Part shown: in pieces, positions 47,201 to 54,692 of the stretch
Position numbering within the stretch: position 1 is the first letter of the stretch
How the letters are laid out: every line of letters starts with the position of its first letter
Origin: Streptomyces cucumeris
Lineage (GTDB): Bacteria > Actinomycetota > Actinomycetes > Streptomycetales > Streptomycetaceae
Direction: 5' to 3'
Length of the DNA: 64,000 bases
Assembly (NCBI RefSeq): GCF_024295805.1
Contig: NZ_JANCLX010000033.1
Coordinates: 42,353 to 106,352 of the forward strand
Program-made: the position numbers and the translations under genes
The notes under the pieces: model-generated
The model's input: only the letters and a program-made list of their open reading frames with translations
What the model was told of the DNA's origin: nothing
Database searches by the model: none

Positions 47201-47716
47201 CAGCGGCATCGCCAGGCTCTGGCACATCGGCTCGCAGGAGCTGGGCACGGTGGACGACTTGCTGGCCGGGTCGTCGCCGATCCAGGCCACGGCGCCGCCG
47301 AGCGGGGCCGTACCGGCCACCGTGGCGTGGCGGATGGCGTCGGCCGCCCGGTCGAGACCGGGGTTCTTGCCGTACCAGAACCCGGTGACGCCCTCGTGGC
47401 GGCTCCCGGGCACCTGGTCCAGCAGCTGGGTGCCCGCCACCGCGGTGGCGGCCAGTTCCTCGTTGAGACCGGCCTGGAACACCACCCCGGCGGGGTCGAG
47501 GAACCGCTGGGCGCGGCCCATCTCCAGATCGACGCCGCCGAGCGGCGAACCCTGGTAGCCGCTGACGAAGGCACGGGTGTTCAGTCCGCGCTCCTCGTCC
47601 AGGCGGCGCTGTTCCAGCGTCAGCCGGACCAGTGCCTGGATGCCCGAGATCAGCACCCGGCCGCCGCGGGCCGTGTACTTGTCGTGCAGCGATACCGCGG
47701 CAGGTTCGGTGCTCAC
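44216..47716 (-). CDS. Indolepyruvate ferredoxin oxidoreductase, fused subunits
   Basis: A 1166-residue enzyme that would oxidatively decarboxylate aryl- or branched 2-oxo acids to acyl-CoA, passing electrons to ferredoxin. The N-terminal half has the pyrimidine-binding and TPP parts (FCSGCPHSTS near 425, LGDGTFHHSG near 495). A cysteine cluster CEGCGDCGD near 635 with more cysteines to about 680 should bind Fe-S. The C-terminal part carries the gamma-type domain (MPGIGGTGVVTVSQ near 725). It combines IorA and IorB in one chain, the common actinobacterial form. GTG 47716 has GGAGG upstream. The Lrp regulator diverges from it. Confidence 0.9.
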   Translation of the reverse strand: MSTEPAAVSLHDKYTARGGRVLISGIQALVRLTLEQRRLDEERGLNTRAFVSGYQGSPLGGVDLEMGRAQRFLDPAGVVFQAGLNEELAATAVAGTQLLDQVPGSRHEGVTGFWYGKNPGLDRAADAIRHATVAGTAPLGGAVAWIGDDPASKSSTVPSSCEPMCQSLAMPLLAPGSIAEIIEFGLHAVALSRATGLWTGLKIVADIADASATVDLDGIVPDIPAPRRTTRGTLPTLVGPASLDAEFDMLTRRLGLARAYARDTGLNRITYSAPRATLGVVASGTSYAVVQRALADLGIDEAAMETLGLRLIRLGMPYPLCAEDLVAMTGDLDQVLVVEDKVPFLEGHLKEALYGTKDAPVVVGRHREDGRPLLTARGTLEAEHVARALADRIGTELLPRTATAHLASLAPKPAARISLPTLSARTPYFCSGCPHSTSTRTDSDTLVGAGIGCHVMIALDGAGRGHQIGLTQMGGEGAQWIGLAPFTDDRHFVQNLGDGTFHHSGSLAVRAAVAAGVTMTYKLLYNDAVAMTGGQRAEGRLGVPALTRWLALEGVRKVVVTTAQPEDYRGIRLDPIATVRHRDDLPEAEKALAATEGVTVLIHDDRCAAEERRLRKRGQLPTPAEKVVINERVCEGCGDCGDVSTCLSVHPVETEFGRKTRIHQPSCNSDFSCLKGDCPSFLLVEPNAGAQEATKRRRAVPRLPVELTDPALAVDADDTLVRMPGIGGTGVVTVSQILQMAAHLDGRHAAGLDQTGLAQKGGPVVSDVRISSTPVTGALRASRATADVLLGFDLLGAAADSNLQVARPGHTIAIVNTAIVPTAAMVTNRVVVPGSPDDSLERIASATRPEANVHLDAQGLAEAVFGDHMPTNTLLIGAAFQSGCLPLSARAIEDAIRLNGAAVETNLAAFAWGRAAVIDPEAVRRATAAPERPVVHIAPVARTLATAVGAGGRLQETVALRGTDLMAYQNEAYARQYTADVRQVAATARERAGEENGERIALAYAHGLHKLMAYKDEYDVARLHLDTVERAKVTEEFGPGASVSVMLHPPLLRAMGMKRKMRLRRSAPAVFRTLYALRRVRGTRLDIFGYARLRREERALIEEYRNLVRTALTHLTPDNTAEVEELVRLAEGIRGYEDIKLARIADFRDQARDALAGLSTPTAVSA

Positions 47717-47882
47717 TCGAGCCTCCTCGTCGTCGTGGGGTTCGAGCGTTCAGGACAGCAACACCTCCCCCAGGGGCACAAGTAAGTTGCGAGAGATTGG
47801 TTCAAGGACGCAAAGGATTCCGCGAATGAGGCGGTCCCGGTAAAATTAATTGCATCCAACAGGGGCTGGGGAGGGTGTGCCG
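47717..47882. promoter_or_regulatory. Divergent promoter region with Lrp-type sites
   Basis: The gap between the oxidoreductase and its Lrp regulator includes AATTAATT (47844-47851), a perfect AT palindrome, and the spaced inverted repeat TTGCG/CGCAA. AT-rich palindromes are typical of Lrp/AsnC operators. The arrangement fits autoregulation and control of the catabolic genes. Confidence 0.45.
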
Positions 47883-48323
47883 ATGACCGAGATAGACCAG
47901 GTGGACCGCCAACTGCTGCGCATGCTCCGCGAGGACGGGCGCCGTACGTTCTCCGAGATGGCGCCCGAGGTGGGGCTGTCGGTGGCGGCGGTCAAGCGCC
48001 GGGTGGACCGGCTGCGGGAGAGCGGAGTGATCACCGGATTCACCGTGCAGATCGACCACACCAAGCTGGGCTGGGGCATCGAGGCGTTCGTGGAGCTGTC
48101 CTACACGGGCACCACCCCGGTCGGGGAGATCGTCCGCACCGCCTACGAGGTCCCGGAGGTGCAGGCGGTGTTCACCATCGCCGGTGACCCGGACGCGCTG
48201 GTGCATGTGCGCGTACGGGACATCGAGCACCTTCAGCAGATCATCGACGGACTGCGCCGGGCCGGGCAGGTCACCGGCACCAAGACACTGATGGTGCTGG
48301 GCTCCTGGACCCGCACCGCCTGA
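47883..48323 (+). CDS. Lrp/AsnC-family regulator
   Basis: A 146-residue regulator with an N-terminal helix-turn-helix (VDRQLLRMLREDGRRTFSEM, GLSVAAVKRRVDRL) and a C-terminal RAM ligand-binding domain, normal for the family. The ATG at 47883 follows GGGGAGGG. Divergent position from the 2-oxo-acid oxidoreductase suggests it senses an amino acid and controls the 41.9-47.7 kb catabolic genes, perhaps also the LysE exporter behind it. Confidence 0.88.
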   Translation: MTEIDQVDRQLLRMLREDGRRTFSEMAPEVGLSVAAVKRRVDRLRESGVITGFTVQIDHTKLGWGIEAFVELSYTGTTPVGEIVRTAYEVPEVQAVFTIAGDPDALVHVRVRDIEHLQQIIDGLRRAGQVTGTKTLMVLGSWTRTA

Positions 48324-48360
48324 GCGGGCGGGCGGCCCGGGGCGTCCCGCCGGGGGGGGC

Positions 48361-49002
48361 TCAGTCCGGGCGGCCGGTCGCCGCCACCGTCATGCCCAGA
48401 CCGACCATGGCGAAGCCGCCCGCTCCCCCGATCATCGACAGCCGGCGCTCGGAGCGGCCGAACCAGTTGCGGGCGGCCGAGGCCGTCAGTCCCCAGAGGG
48501 TGTCGGTGACCATGCCGATACCGATCGGCACCAGCCCGAGGATCATCATCTGGGTGGGCAGTCCACCGGCCGAGTGGTCCACGAACTGCGGCAGGGTGGC
48601 GGCGAAGAAGACGAGGCCCTTGGGGTTGGTGACACCCACCATGAACCCGTCGGCGATCGTGCGCAGATCACCGCGGGCGGGCCGTCCCGACTCCTCCGCG
48701 GTGACCAGCTTCATGTCCTTGCGGTGCCGGAACGCCTGCACTCCGAGGTGGATCAGATAGGCGGCGCCGGCCAGCTTCACCGCCATGAAGACCGCCGCGG
48801 ACCGTTCGACCAGCGAGCCCAGGCCGAACGCGACGGCCACGACGAGGAGATAGGAACCGAGCGTGTTCCCCAGGACGGTCGCCATCACGGTGCGGCGGCC
48901 GTGGGCCAGCGCCCTGCCGATCATGAAGAGCACACTGGGGCCCGGGATCACGATCACCAACAGCGACATCGCGGCGAACTCGAGCAACCGGTCGGTGAAC
49001 AT
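48361..49002 (-). CDS. LysE-family translocator
   Basis: A 213-residue, six-helix exporter of the LysE/RhtB type. GPSVLFMIGRALAHGRR near residue 22 is the conserved first loop and VGVTNPKGLVFFAATLPQF near 120 the second. Start ATG 49002 follows GGAGGTGAGG. It converges with the Lrp gene. It would export amino acids, consistent with the Lrp neighbour. Substrate unknown. Confidence 0.87.
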   Translation of the reverse strand: MFTDRLLEFAAMSLLVIVIPGPSVLFMIGRALAHGRRTVMATVLGNTLGSYLLVVAVAFGLGSLVERSAAVFMAVKLAGAAYLIHLGVQAFRHRKDMKLVTAEESGRPARGDLRTIADGFMVGVTNPKGLVFFAATLPQFVDHSAGGLPTQMMILGLVPIGIGMVTDTLWGLTASAARNWFGRSERRLSMIGGAGGFAMVGLGMTVAATGRPD

Positions 49003-49124
49003 CGCGGCCCTCACCTCCACACCGTGGGCAGGCGCCGGACTCCCGGCGCGCCACGTCTTCCGGGTGAGCGATCATACCGGTGGCGGCCGTGGGCGACCGG
49101 GCCCCCGTCACCCGGTCCACCGCC

Positions 49125-49796
49125 TCAGCCCAGGGCGATCTCCCGCTGCCGCAGCGCCTCGACCGCCGGGCCGTACATCCGGGCCTTGATCTGGCCGAGG
49201 GTGGGACCGGCCTTGGCGGCGAGGGGGCGCGCGATCTCGATGGCGGCCGCCCGGACACCTTCCTCGTCGGCGGCGCGGTCGACGATGGCGGCGGCGAGCG
49301 CGTCATTGCCGCCGTAGCGGCGTCCGGTGGTCATGGCCTCGTGGGCCACCTGGGGGGTCAGCCGGGACTGGATGAGCGCCGCCATCCCGTCGGTGAAGGG
49401 CATGGCGATGTCGACCTCCGGCAGACACCACCAGCCGCGGTCGGCCCGCATCACCCGGAAGTCATGGGCGAGGGAGAGCATGGCCCCGGCCGCGAAGGTG
49501 TGCCCCTGGAGGGCGGCCACGGTGACCACCGGCAGGGTGAGCACCCGGGCCATGAGGTCCTGCGCGCTGACGAGGTAGTCGCTCGCCTGGTCGGAGTGGG
49601 CGAGCAGCCACTCCAGGTCGAGGCCGTTGGAGAAGAACTTGCCGGTGGCCGCGGTCACCAGGGCACGCGGCCCCTCCGCCTTCTCCACCTCGTCCAGCAA
49701 CGCGCCGACCGAGGTGATCCAGTCGGGGTGGAATCGGTTCTCGGTGTCCCCGAGATCGAGGACGAACACCTCGTCGTGGCGCTCCAGCGCAGGCAT
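49125..49796 (-). CDS. Enoyl-CoA hydratase/isomerase family protein
   Basis: A 223-residue crotonase-fold protein, at the short end of the family. TAATGKFFSNGLDLEW near residue 48 and LQGHTFAAGAMLSLAHDFRVM near 95 are the oxyanion-hole segments. The usual second catalytic glutamate of hydratases is not apparent, so an isomerase role, as in delta3,delta2-enoyl-CoA isomerases, is more likely. It lies 98 bp downstream of a TetR gene on the same strand and may be regulated by it. Confidence 0.82.
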   Translation of the reverse strand: MPALERHDEVFVLDLGDTENRFHPDWITSVGALLDEVEKAEGPRALVTAATGKFFSNGLDLEWLLAHSDQASDYLVSAQDLMARVLTLPVVTVAALQGHTFAAGAMLSLAHDFRVMRADRGWWCLPEVDIAMPFTDGMAALIQSRLTPQVAHEAMTTGRRYGGNDALAAAIVDRAADEEGVRAAAIEIARPLAAKAGPTLGQIKARMYGPAVEALRQREIALG

Positions 49797-49894
49797 GACA
49801 GCTCCTTCGGGCAGAGATCATCGGGATGGGGGTGATACGGGGTACGGCGGTGTGCCGGGAGGACGGCGCGGGGCTTCGGAGACGGGCCCGGCGG

Positions 49895-50476
49895 TCACGG
49901 CCGCAGGGCGCGGCTCAGCAGATCGTGGATCTCCTCGGCCGCGGCCTCGAGCGGGGTGATGCTCTGCTCGGCCCGGCACATGATCACCGAGCCTTCGACC
50001 GCGGCGATGATGAAGGAGGCCAGCCGCCGGGACCGCTCCTCGGACAGTCCGTTGCGGAGGAACATCCCGGCGAGCGCCCCCTTCCAGCGGCCGAAGACCT
50101 CGGCCGCGGACCGGGCGAGCTGCGGGGCGTCATGGTTGGTCTCCACCGCGACCGCCACGATGGGACACCCCGCCCGGAACTCGCTGTCGACCAGCCGGTC
50201 GCGCCACAGGGCGAAGAAGGCGTCGATCGCCTCCAGCGGATCGTCGGCCCGGGCGGCCGCCTCGATCATTCCGGAGATCACGTCCCCGGCGAACGCCACG
50301 GCCTCGTCGATGAGTTGCGCCCGCCCCCGGGGGAAGTGGTGGTACACCGAACCCCGGGGCGCACCGCTGTGGGCCAGCACCCGGTCGATGCTGGTGGCAC
50401 TGGCGCCGTACTCCCTCAGCAGGGCGACAGCGCTGGCGATCATCCGCTCCCGGGTCTCGGATCTGCGCGGACTCAT
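49895..50476 (-). CDS. TetR-family regulator
   Basis: A 193-residue repressor with an N-terminal helix-turn-helix (TSIDRVLAHSGAPRGSVYHHF) and a C-terminal domain of the LmrA/YxaF type. ATG 50476 is used. The upstream strip 50477-50597 contains CATAG-C-CTATG (50555-50565) and ACTATAGT (50541-50548), possible autoregulatory sites. Its target may be the enoyl-CoA hydratase gene downstream or itself. Confidence 0.85.
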   Translation of the reverse strand: MSPRRSETRERMIASAVALLREYGASATSIDRVLAHSGAPRGSVYHHFPRGRAQLIDEAVAFAGDVISGMIEAAARADDPLEAIDAFFALWRDRLVDSEFRAGCPIVAVAVETNHDAPQLARSAAEVFGRWKGALAGMFLRNGLSEERSRRLASFIIAAVEGSVIMCRAEQSITPLEAAAEEIHDLLSRALRP

Positions 50477-50597
50477 ACCAGGACAGCACCTCCCTCTGCG
50501 GTCGCCGGTCTGTTCGACACACCGGCCCTACTGGTCGGTAACTATAGTGGATGGCATAGCCTATGGAAGAGGGTGCGGTGATTTTCCCGCCCCGGCG

Positions 50598-51263
50598 CTA
50601 CCCGCGAGGGCTGAGCAGAGCGGTGAGCATGTCCCGCAGCCAGGGCCGCAGGGTGGTGAGGTCCGGCTCCAGCAGCAGCCTGGTGGCCGCCGCGTCATGG
50701 ACGGTGACGACCGCGGCGGTGAGGGCCTCGGGGTCCCGCAGGGCGGGCGGCATGGCGGCGAGATCCACCGCCCCCACGACAACCGGCTGGAGTGTCTCGC
50801 GGATGGCCTCGCGGTGCCGGATGAGCGCGGCCGCCGTCTGCGGATCACGGGCGGCGTGCAGCAGGAAGTCGGTACGCACCAGGACCCAGGTCCGGTCGAT
50901 GAGCAGGGCGCTGATGACCCGGTCCAGCAGGGACGGCAGCCCCTCGTCGGGGGTGGCACCGGCCAGCGCGGCGTGCACCTGGGTCATGGTGTGCGCGGCC
51001 TGCTGCTCGTAGAGGGCGAAGAACAGCTCGTCGAGGCTGTCGAAGTTGGAGTAGAAGGCACCCCGGGTGTACCCGGCCGTCTCACAGATCTCCTCGATGC
51101 CCGCACGGCCGAAGCCGCGCTCCGCGAACACCGCGAGCGCGGCGGCGAGCAGGCGCTCCCGGGTCTCGGCGCGCCTGCGGGTGACGCGTGCGGGGGTGCC
51201 GTCCGCCCGGCGGCCGGTGCGCAGCGCCCGCCGGTCGAGTGCGCTGTTACTGACGTCAGCCAT
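50598..51263 (-). CDS. TetR-family regulator divergent from a membrane protein gene
   Basis: A 221-residue regulator. After a 30-residue Arg-rich leader comes the helix-turn-helix (GFGRAGIEEICETAGYTRGAFYSNF). The C-terminal ligand domain has no recognised specificity. ATG 51263 follows AGGA. The divergent membrane-protein gene and the strong GATACA/TGTATC operator between them make self- and neighbour-repression very likely. Confidence 0.88.
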   Translation of the reverse strand: MADVSNSALDRRALRTGRRADGTPARVTRRRAETRERLLAAALAVFAERGFGRAGIEEICETAGYTRGAFYSNFDSLDELFFALYEQQAAHTMTQVHAALAGATPDEGLPSLLDRVISALLIDRTWVLVRTDFLLHAARDPQTAAALIRHREAIRETLQPVVVGAVDLAAMPPALRDPEALTAAVVTVHDAAATRLLLEPDLTTLRPWLRDMLTALLSPRG

Positions 51264-51281
51264 GCGCCCATCCTAGCGTTT

Positions 51282-51315
51282 GATACATGACCGCATCCGA
51301 TACACTCATGTATCG
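51282..51315. promoter_or_regulatory. TetR-type operator with three half-sites
   Basis: CGATACA-CTCA-TGTATCG (51298-51315) is a perfect dyad with 7-bp arms. A third copy, GATACATGA at 51282-51290, also pairs perfectly with TCATGTATC (51306-51314). The array lies between the TetR start and the membrane-protein start. Two overlapping dyads suggest two dimers bind. Confidence 0.7.
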
Positions 51316-51360
51316 AAACGGGGACCGTCGAACGCAGTCGCAGTGAGGAAGTGCAGTCGA

Positions 51361-52638
51361 GTGAGCCAGGCGGACACGGACCGCGAGGATCGCGAGCGCG
51401 AGGACCAGGAAGAGCGCACGGATCAGGAAGGGCACGCGGACCGGGACGAGGGCGCCGGCCAGGACGAGGGCGCGGGCCAGGACGCGGCCGGGGAGCGGAC
51501 GGACAGCGCCGCGATACCGGAGCCGCGGGCCGAGGAGCCCCGGGGCGACGCGTCACCGACCGAGGAGCCGCGGACGGAGGCCAAGCCGGCCGGCGGCACC
51601 GCCCCGGACGGCTTCTGGTCCGAGCTGCGCGCCGCGGTCACCCCGCGGATGGTGGCGATGATCGCGGGCGCGCTGCTGTTGCAGCTGGGCTTCGTCCTGT
51701 CCTACGTGGGCGCCTTCCACCACCCCCAGCCGCACCGGGTCCCGATCGCGGTCGTGGCGCCGCAGCAGACGGCGGAGCAGGTGGTGCGGAAGATCAACGC
51801 GATCCCGGACCAGCCGGTGAAGGCGACCGCCGTCGCCGACGAGAAGGCGGCCCGCGCGCTGCTGGGCGACGGGGAGACCAGTGGCGCGCTGATCGTGAAC
51901 CCCCGGTCGCACAACGACCGGCTGCTGGTGGCCGGCGCCGGGGGCGCGTCCACCGCGAACGCGGTGGAATCGGTGATCACGCAGGCCGAGAAGAGCCAGC
52001 AGCGCACGGTCTCGGTGACCGACGCGGTCCCGCCCCAGTCGGGGGATGCCCGGGGACTGAGCAGCTTCTACCTCGTGGTGGGCTGGACCGTGGGCGGCTA
52101 TCTCTTCGCCGCGCTGCTCGGCGTGTCCAAGGGCGCCCGCCCCTCCTCGGTCCGGCGCGCCGGGGCGCGCCTGCTGGCGGCCGTGCCGTACGCGGTGCTC
52201 TCCGGTCTGGGCGGCGCCCTGATCGTGGGCCCGGGGCTGGGCGCCCTCAATGACCACTTCCTCGCCCTGTCGGCGCTGGGCGCGCTGGTGGTCTTCGGCG
52301 CGGCGGCCGTCACCGTCGCCTTCCAGGTCCTCTTCGGCGTCCTGGGGATCGGGGTGACCGTGCTGCTGTTCGTGGTGCTGGGCAACCCCAGTGCGGGCGG
52401 GGCGTACGGCACCGATCTGCTGCCGCCGTTCTGGCGCACGATCGGCCCCGCACTGCCCAACGGCGCGGCCACCCACGCCGTTCGCCATCTGGTGTACTTC
52501 TCCGGCCACGGCATCACCGCGAACCTGGCGGTGCTCATGGCCTACGCGCTCGGCGGGGTGCTGGCCACCCTCGTCGCCGCCACGCTGATCCACCGGCGGA
52601 TGTCCCCCGAGCTGGATCCGGCGGGCGCCCGCGCCTGA
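51361..52638 (+). CDS. Integral membrane protein, YhgE/Pip or ABC-2-permease-like
   Basis: A 425-residue protein. The first 85 residues are highly charged, with near-repeats of the GAGQDEGAGQD type. One helix (about 100-120) leads to an extracytoplasmic domain of about 130 residues, and five or so helices follow to the C-terminus. This one-plus-five arrangement resembles YhgE/Pip and DUF3533-type proteins related to ABC-2 exporters. No ATPase gene accompanies it. Start GTG 51361 has GAGGAAG upstream; an upstream frame reaching 51280 crosses the operator. It is under apparent TetR control, perhaps as an efflux or stress gene. Confidence 0.72.
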   Translation: MSQADTDREDREREDQEERTDQEGHADRDEGAGQDEGAGQDAAGERTDSAAIPEPRAEEPRGDASPTEEPRTEAKPAGGTAPDGFWSELRAAVTPRMVAMIAGALLLQLGFVLSYVGAFHHPQPHRVPIAVVAPQQTAEQVVRKINAIPDQPVKATAVADEKAARALLGDGETSGALIVNPRSHNDRLLVAGAGGASTANAVESVITQAEKSQQRTVSVTDAVPPQSGDARGLSSFYLVVGWTVGGYLFAALLGVSKGARPSSVRRAGARLLAAVPYAVLSGLGGALIVGPGLGALNDHFLALSALGALVVFGAAAVTVAFQVLFGVLGIGVTVLLFVVLGNPSAGGAYGTDLLPPFWRTIGPALPNGAATHAVRHLVYFSGHGITANLAVLMAYALGGVLATLVAATLIHRRMSPELDPAGARA

Positions 52639-52652
52639 GCGGAGGAGCACCC

Positions 52653-52692
52653 GGCCCGGGTCCGTACCGCTCCCCCGGTACGGACCCGGGCC
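52653..52692. terminator. Bidirectional hairpin terminator
   Basis: A perfect 17-bp stem (52653-52669 with 52676-52692) and 6-base loop sit between convergent genes. Confidence 0.8.
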
Positions 52693-52710
52693 TCGTCGTA
52701 CGACCGCCGA

Positions 52711-53151
52711 TCAGGCCGGTTCCGCCTCCTGCGGGGCGGGGACCAGGCCGTCGGCCACCAGCCCCGCGAACACCGCCGCGCCGAGCGTCTGCACCGCCGA
52801 CTGCGGACGGACCATCACGGTGAACTCCCGGATCCTGCCCTCCTCGTCGAACTGGAGCAGGTCGATGCCGTGGATCTCCTTGCCGTTGACCGTGGTCCGG
52901 AACAGCAGGACGGCCGACGGCAGCACGGCCCCGTCGGAGCTGGTCTCCGCCGTGCCGTCGAACTGTCCGACGTAGCGGAAGTCCTCGAAGGTGCGCAGCA
53001 GGACGCCGAAGAGCCCCAGCACCATGGGCCTGCCCTCGAACGGGGTGAACTTCACCGGGCTGTAGAACCGGATGTCCTCGGTGAACAGGTCCTCCAGCGC
53101 CGCCCGGTCACCGTTCTCGACGGCGGCGCGGAAGCGGTCTGCGGTCGTCAT
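52711..53151 (-). CDS. NTF2-like (SnoaL-type) protein
   Basis: A 146-residue cone-fold protein. ADRFRAAVENGDRAALEDLF and EGRPMVLGLFGVLLRTFEDF are typical of the NTF2/SnoaL superfamily, with SAVLLFRTTVNGKEIHGIDLL as the central strands. Such proteins are small-molecule isomerases, hydrolases or ligand binders; catalytic residues cannot be assigned. ATG 53151 follows GGAGGAGG. It is divergent from a PadR gene with a palindromic operator between, so it is probably induced by that regulator's ligand. Confidence 0.82.
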   Translation of the reverse strand: MTTADRFRAAVENGDRAALEDLFTEDIRFYSPVKFTPFEGRPMVLGLFGVLLRTFEDFRYVGQFDGTAETSSDGAVLPSAVLLFRTTVNGKEIHGIDLLQFDEEGRIREFTVMVRPQSAVQTLGAAVFAGLVADGLVPAPQEAEPA

Positions 53152-53189
53152 GGCGTACCTCCTCCAGTTCATGAGGCCACTCGGGTAGC

Positions 53190-53223
53190 TACTCATGAAA
53201 ATGATTAGTCACTTTCTTGAGTA
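53190..53223. promoter_or_regulatory. PadR-type operator in a divergent gap
   Basis: TACTCATGAAA (53190-53200) and TTTCTTGAGTA (53213-53223) are inverted with 10 of 11 bases matching and a 12-bp spacer. The site is the lowest-GC part of the gap between the NTF2 and PadR starts. Confidence 0.65.
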
Positions 53224-53292
53224 TCATGGCGCAGGGCCCGGGGAACAGGGCCCGGGGAGAAGAGCGGAACGACGCGGGAGGAGAACGGACCG

Positions 53293-53862
53293 ATGGCATT
53301 GCGTCATGCCGTACTGGCGGCGCTGCTGCACGAGGAGCTGAGCGGGTATCAGCTTGCCAAGGCGTTCGACACCGGAGTGGCGAACTTCTGGCACGCCCTG
53401 CCCCAGCAGCTCTACGCCGAGCTGACCAGGCTGGAGGCCGACGGTCTGGTCACCGGCCGTGAGGTGGTGCAGGACAGCCGCCCCAACAAGCGGCTGTTCA
53501 CGGTCACCGACGCCGGCCACGCCGAGCTCGAGCGCTTCGCGGCAGCCACCGCCAAACCCTCGTTCATCCGGGACGATCTGTTGGTCAAGGTCCAGGCGGT
53601 CGACCATGTGAGCGCCGACGCGGTGATCGCGCAGCTCCGGGAGCGGCTCGCGTTCGCCGAGGCCAAGATCGAGCTGTTCGGCTCACTGTTGCGGACCCTG
53701 CGCGGCGACCGCGACGAGGAGGAGTTCCTCCGCCATGGCGACCGGATCGGCCCCTATCTGACCTGTCTGCGCGGGCTGGCCTTCGAGGAGGGCAACCGGG
53801 ACTGGTGTCTGCGCGGTGTGGCGGTGCTGGAGGAGCGGAGGGCGGCCCGTGCCCGGGGATGA
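53293..53862 (+). CDS. PadR-family regulator
   Basis: A 189-residue regulator with a winged helix (LRHAVLAALLHEELSGYQLA, ALPQQLYAELTRLEADGLV) and a helical Vir-like C-terminal dimerisation part, as in subfamily PadR-s2. ATG 53293 follows GAGGAGAA. The divergent operator implies autoregulation and control of the NTF2 gene. The GDSL hydrolase gene overlaps its end by 14 bp. Confidence 0.88.
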   Translation: MALRHAVLAALLHEELSGYQLAKAFDTGVANFWHALPQQLYAELTRLEADGLVTGREVVQDSRPNKRLFTVTDAGHAELERFAAATAKPSFIRDDLLVKVQAVDHVSADAVIAQLRERLAFAEAKIELFGSLLRTLRGDRDEEEFLRHGDRIGPYLTCLRGLAFEEGNRDWCLRGVAVLEERRAARARG

Positions 53863-54652
53863 GTATCTGCGGTACGTCGCCCTCGGCGACAGCCAGACCG
53901 AGGGGCTCGGCGACGGCGACGACACCACCGGGCTGCGCGGGTGGGCCGACCGGCTCGCGGAGCGGATCGCGGTCCACCACCCCGGGCTGGCCTACGCCAA
54001 CCTGGCGATACGGGGCCGGGTCGCCGCCGAGGTGCACACCCAGCAGCTCCGCCCCGCGCTCGCCCTGCGGCCCGATCTGGCCACGGTCGTCGCCGGGATG
54101 AACGACCTGCTGCGGCCGCGCTTCGACGCGGACGAGACGGCGGGCCACCTGGAGGCGATGTTCGCCGGACTCACCGCCGCGGGCGCCCGCGTGGCCACGC
54201 TCACCTTTCCCGACATCGCACGGATCACCCCGCTCGCGCGCCCGCTGAGTCCCCGCGTCGAGGCCCTCAACCGGCGGATCCGTGCCGCCGCCGGGCGTCA
54301 TGGCGTGGCGCTCGCGGAGACCGCGCACCACCAGGTGGTCACCGATCCGCGGCTGTGGAGCGCGGACCGGCTGCACGCCGCGCCACTCGGCCACGACCGG
54401 ATCGCCGCCGCCGTGGCCGACGCCCTCCGGCTGCCGGGAAGCGACGCCGCCTGGGCGCTCCCGCTGCCCCCGCCGGACACCCCGTTCCCGGTCGGATGGC
54501 GGGCCCTGGGCACCGAACTGCGCTGGGCCGGGTCGTTCCTCGGCCCCTGGCTCGGCAGACGGCTGCGGGGCCGCTCCTCCGGCGACAACCGCGTCGCCAA
54601 ACGGCCGGAGCTGCTGCCGGTGGCGTTCCCCCGGGACCTCTCGGCACCGTGA
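53849..54652 (+). CDS. SGNH/GDSL hydrolase
   Basis: A 267-residue esterase or lipase-fold hydrolase. Block I GDSQTEG has Ser15, block III GMNDLL has Asn85, and block V DRLH has Asp173 and His176. No signal peptide precedes the GDS motif, so it is probably intracellular. The last 60 residues (LGTELRWAGSFLGPWLGRRLRGR) extend beyond the fold and may contact membranes. GTG 53849 overlaps the PadR end, indicating coupling. Substrate unknown. Confidence 0.85.
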   Translation: MPGDEYLRYVALGDSQTEGLGDGDDTTGLRGWADRLAERIAVHHPGLAYANLAIRGRVAAEVHTQQLRPALALRPDLATVVAGMNDLLRPRFDADETAGHLEAMFAGLTAAGARVATLTFPDIARITPLARPLSPRVEALNRRIRAAAGRHGVALAETAHHQVVTDPRLWSADRLHAAPLGHDRIAAAVADALRLPGSDAAWALPLPPPDTPFPVGWRALGTELRWAGSFLGPWLGRRLRGRSSGDNRVAKRPELLPVAFPRDLSAP

Positions 54653-54659
54653 GTCCGCC

Positions 54660-54675
54660 ACCGGCTCAGGCCGGT
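54660..54675. terminator. Short hairpin between convergent genes
   Basis: ACCGGC (54660-54665) pairs with GCCGGT (54670-54675) around a TCAG loop, 8 bp after the GDSL hydrolase stop. Confidence 0.4.
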
Positions 54676-54692
54676 TCACCGGCGCGGCGACC

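Noticed and set aside
44375..47785. Very long plus-strand open frame opposite the indolepyruvate oxidoreductase
   Set aside because: It is antisense to a clearly conserved enzyme, and its Gly/Val/Asp/His-rich composition is the usual antisense artefact of high-GC codons.
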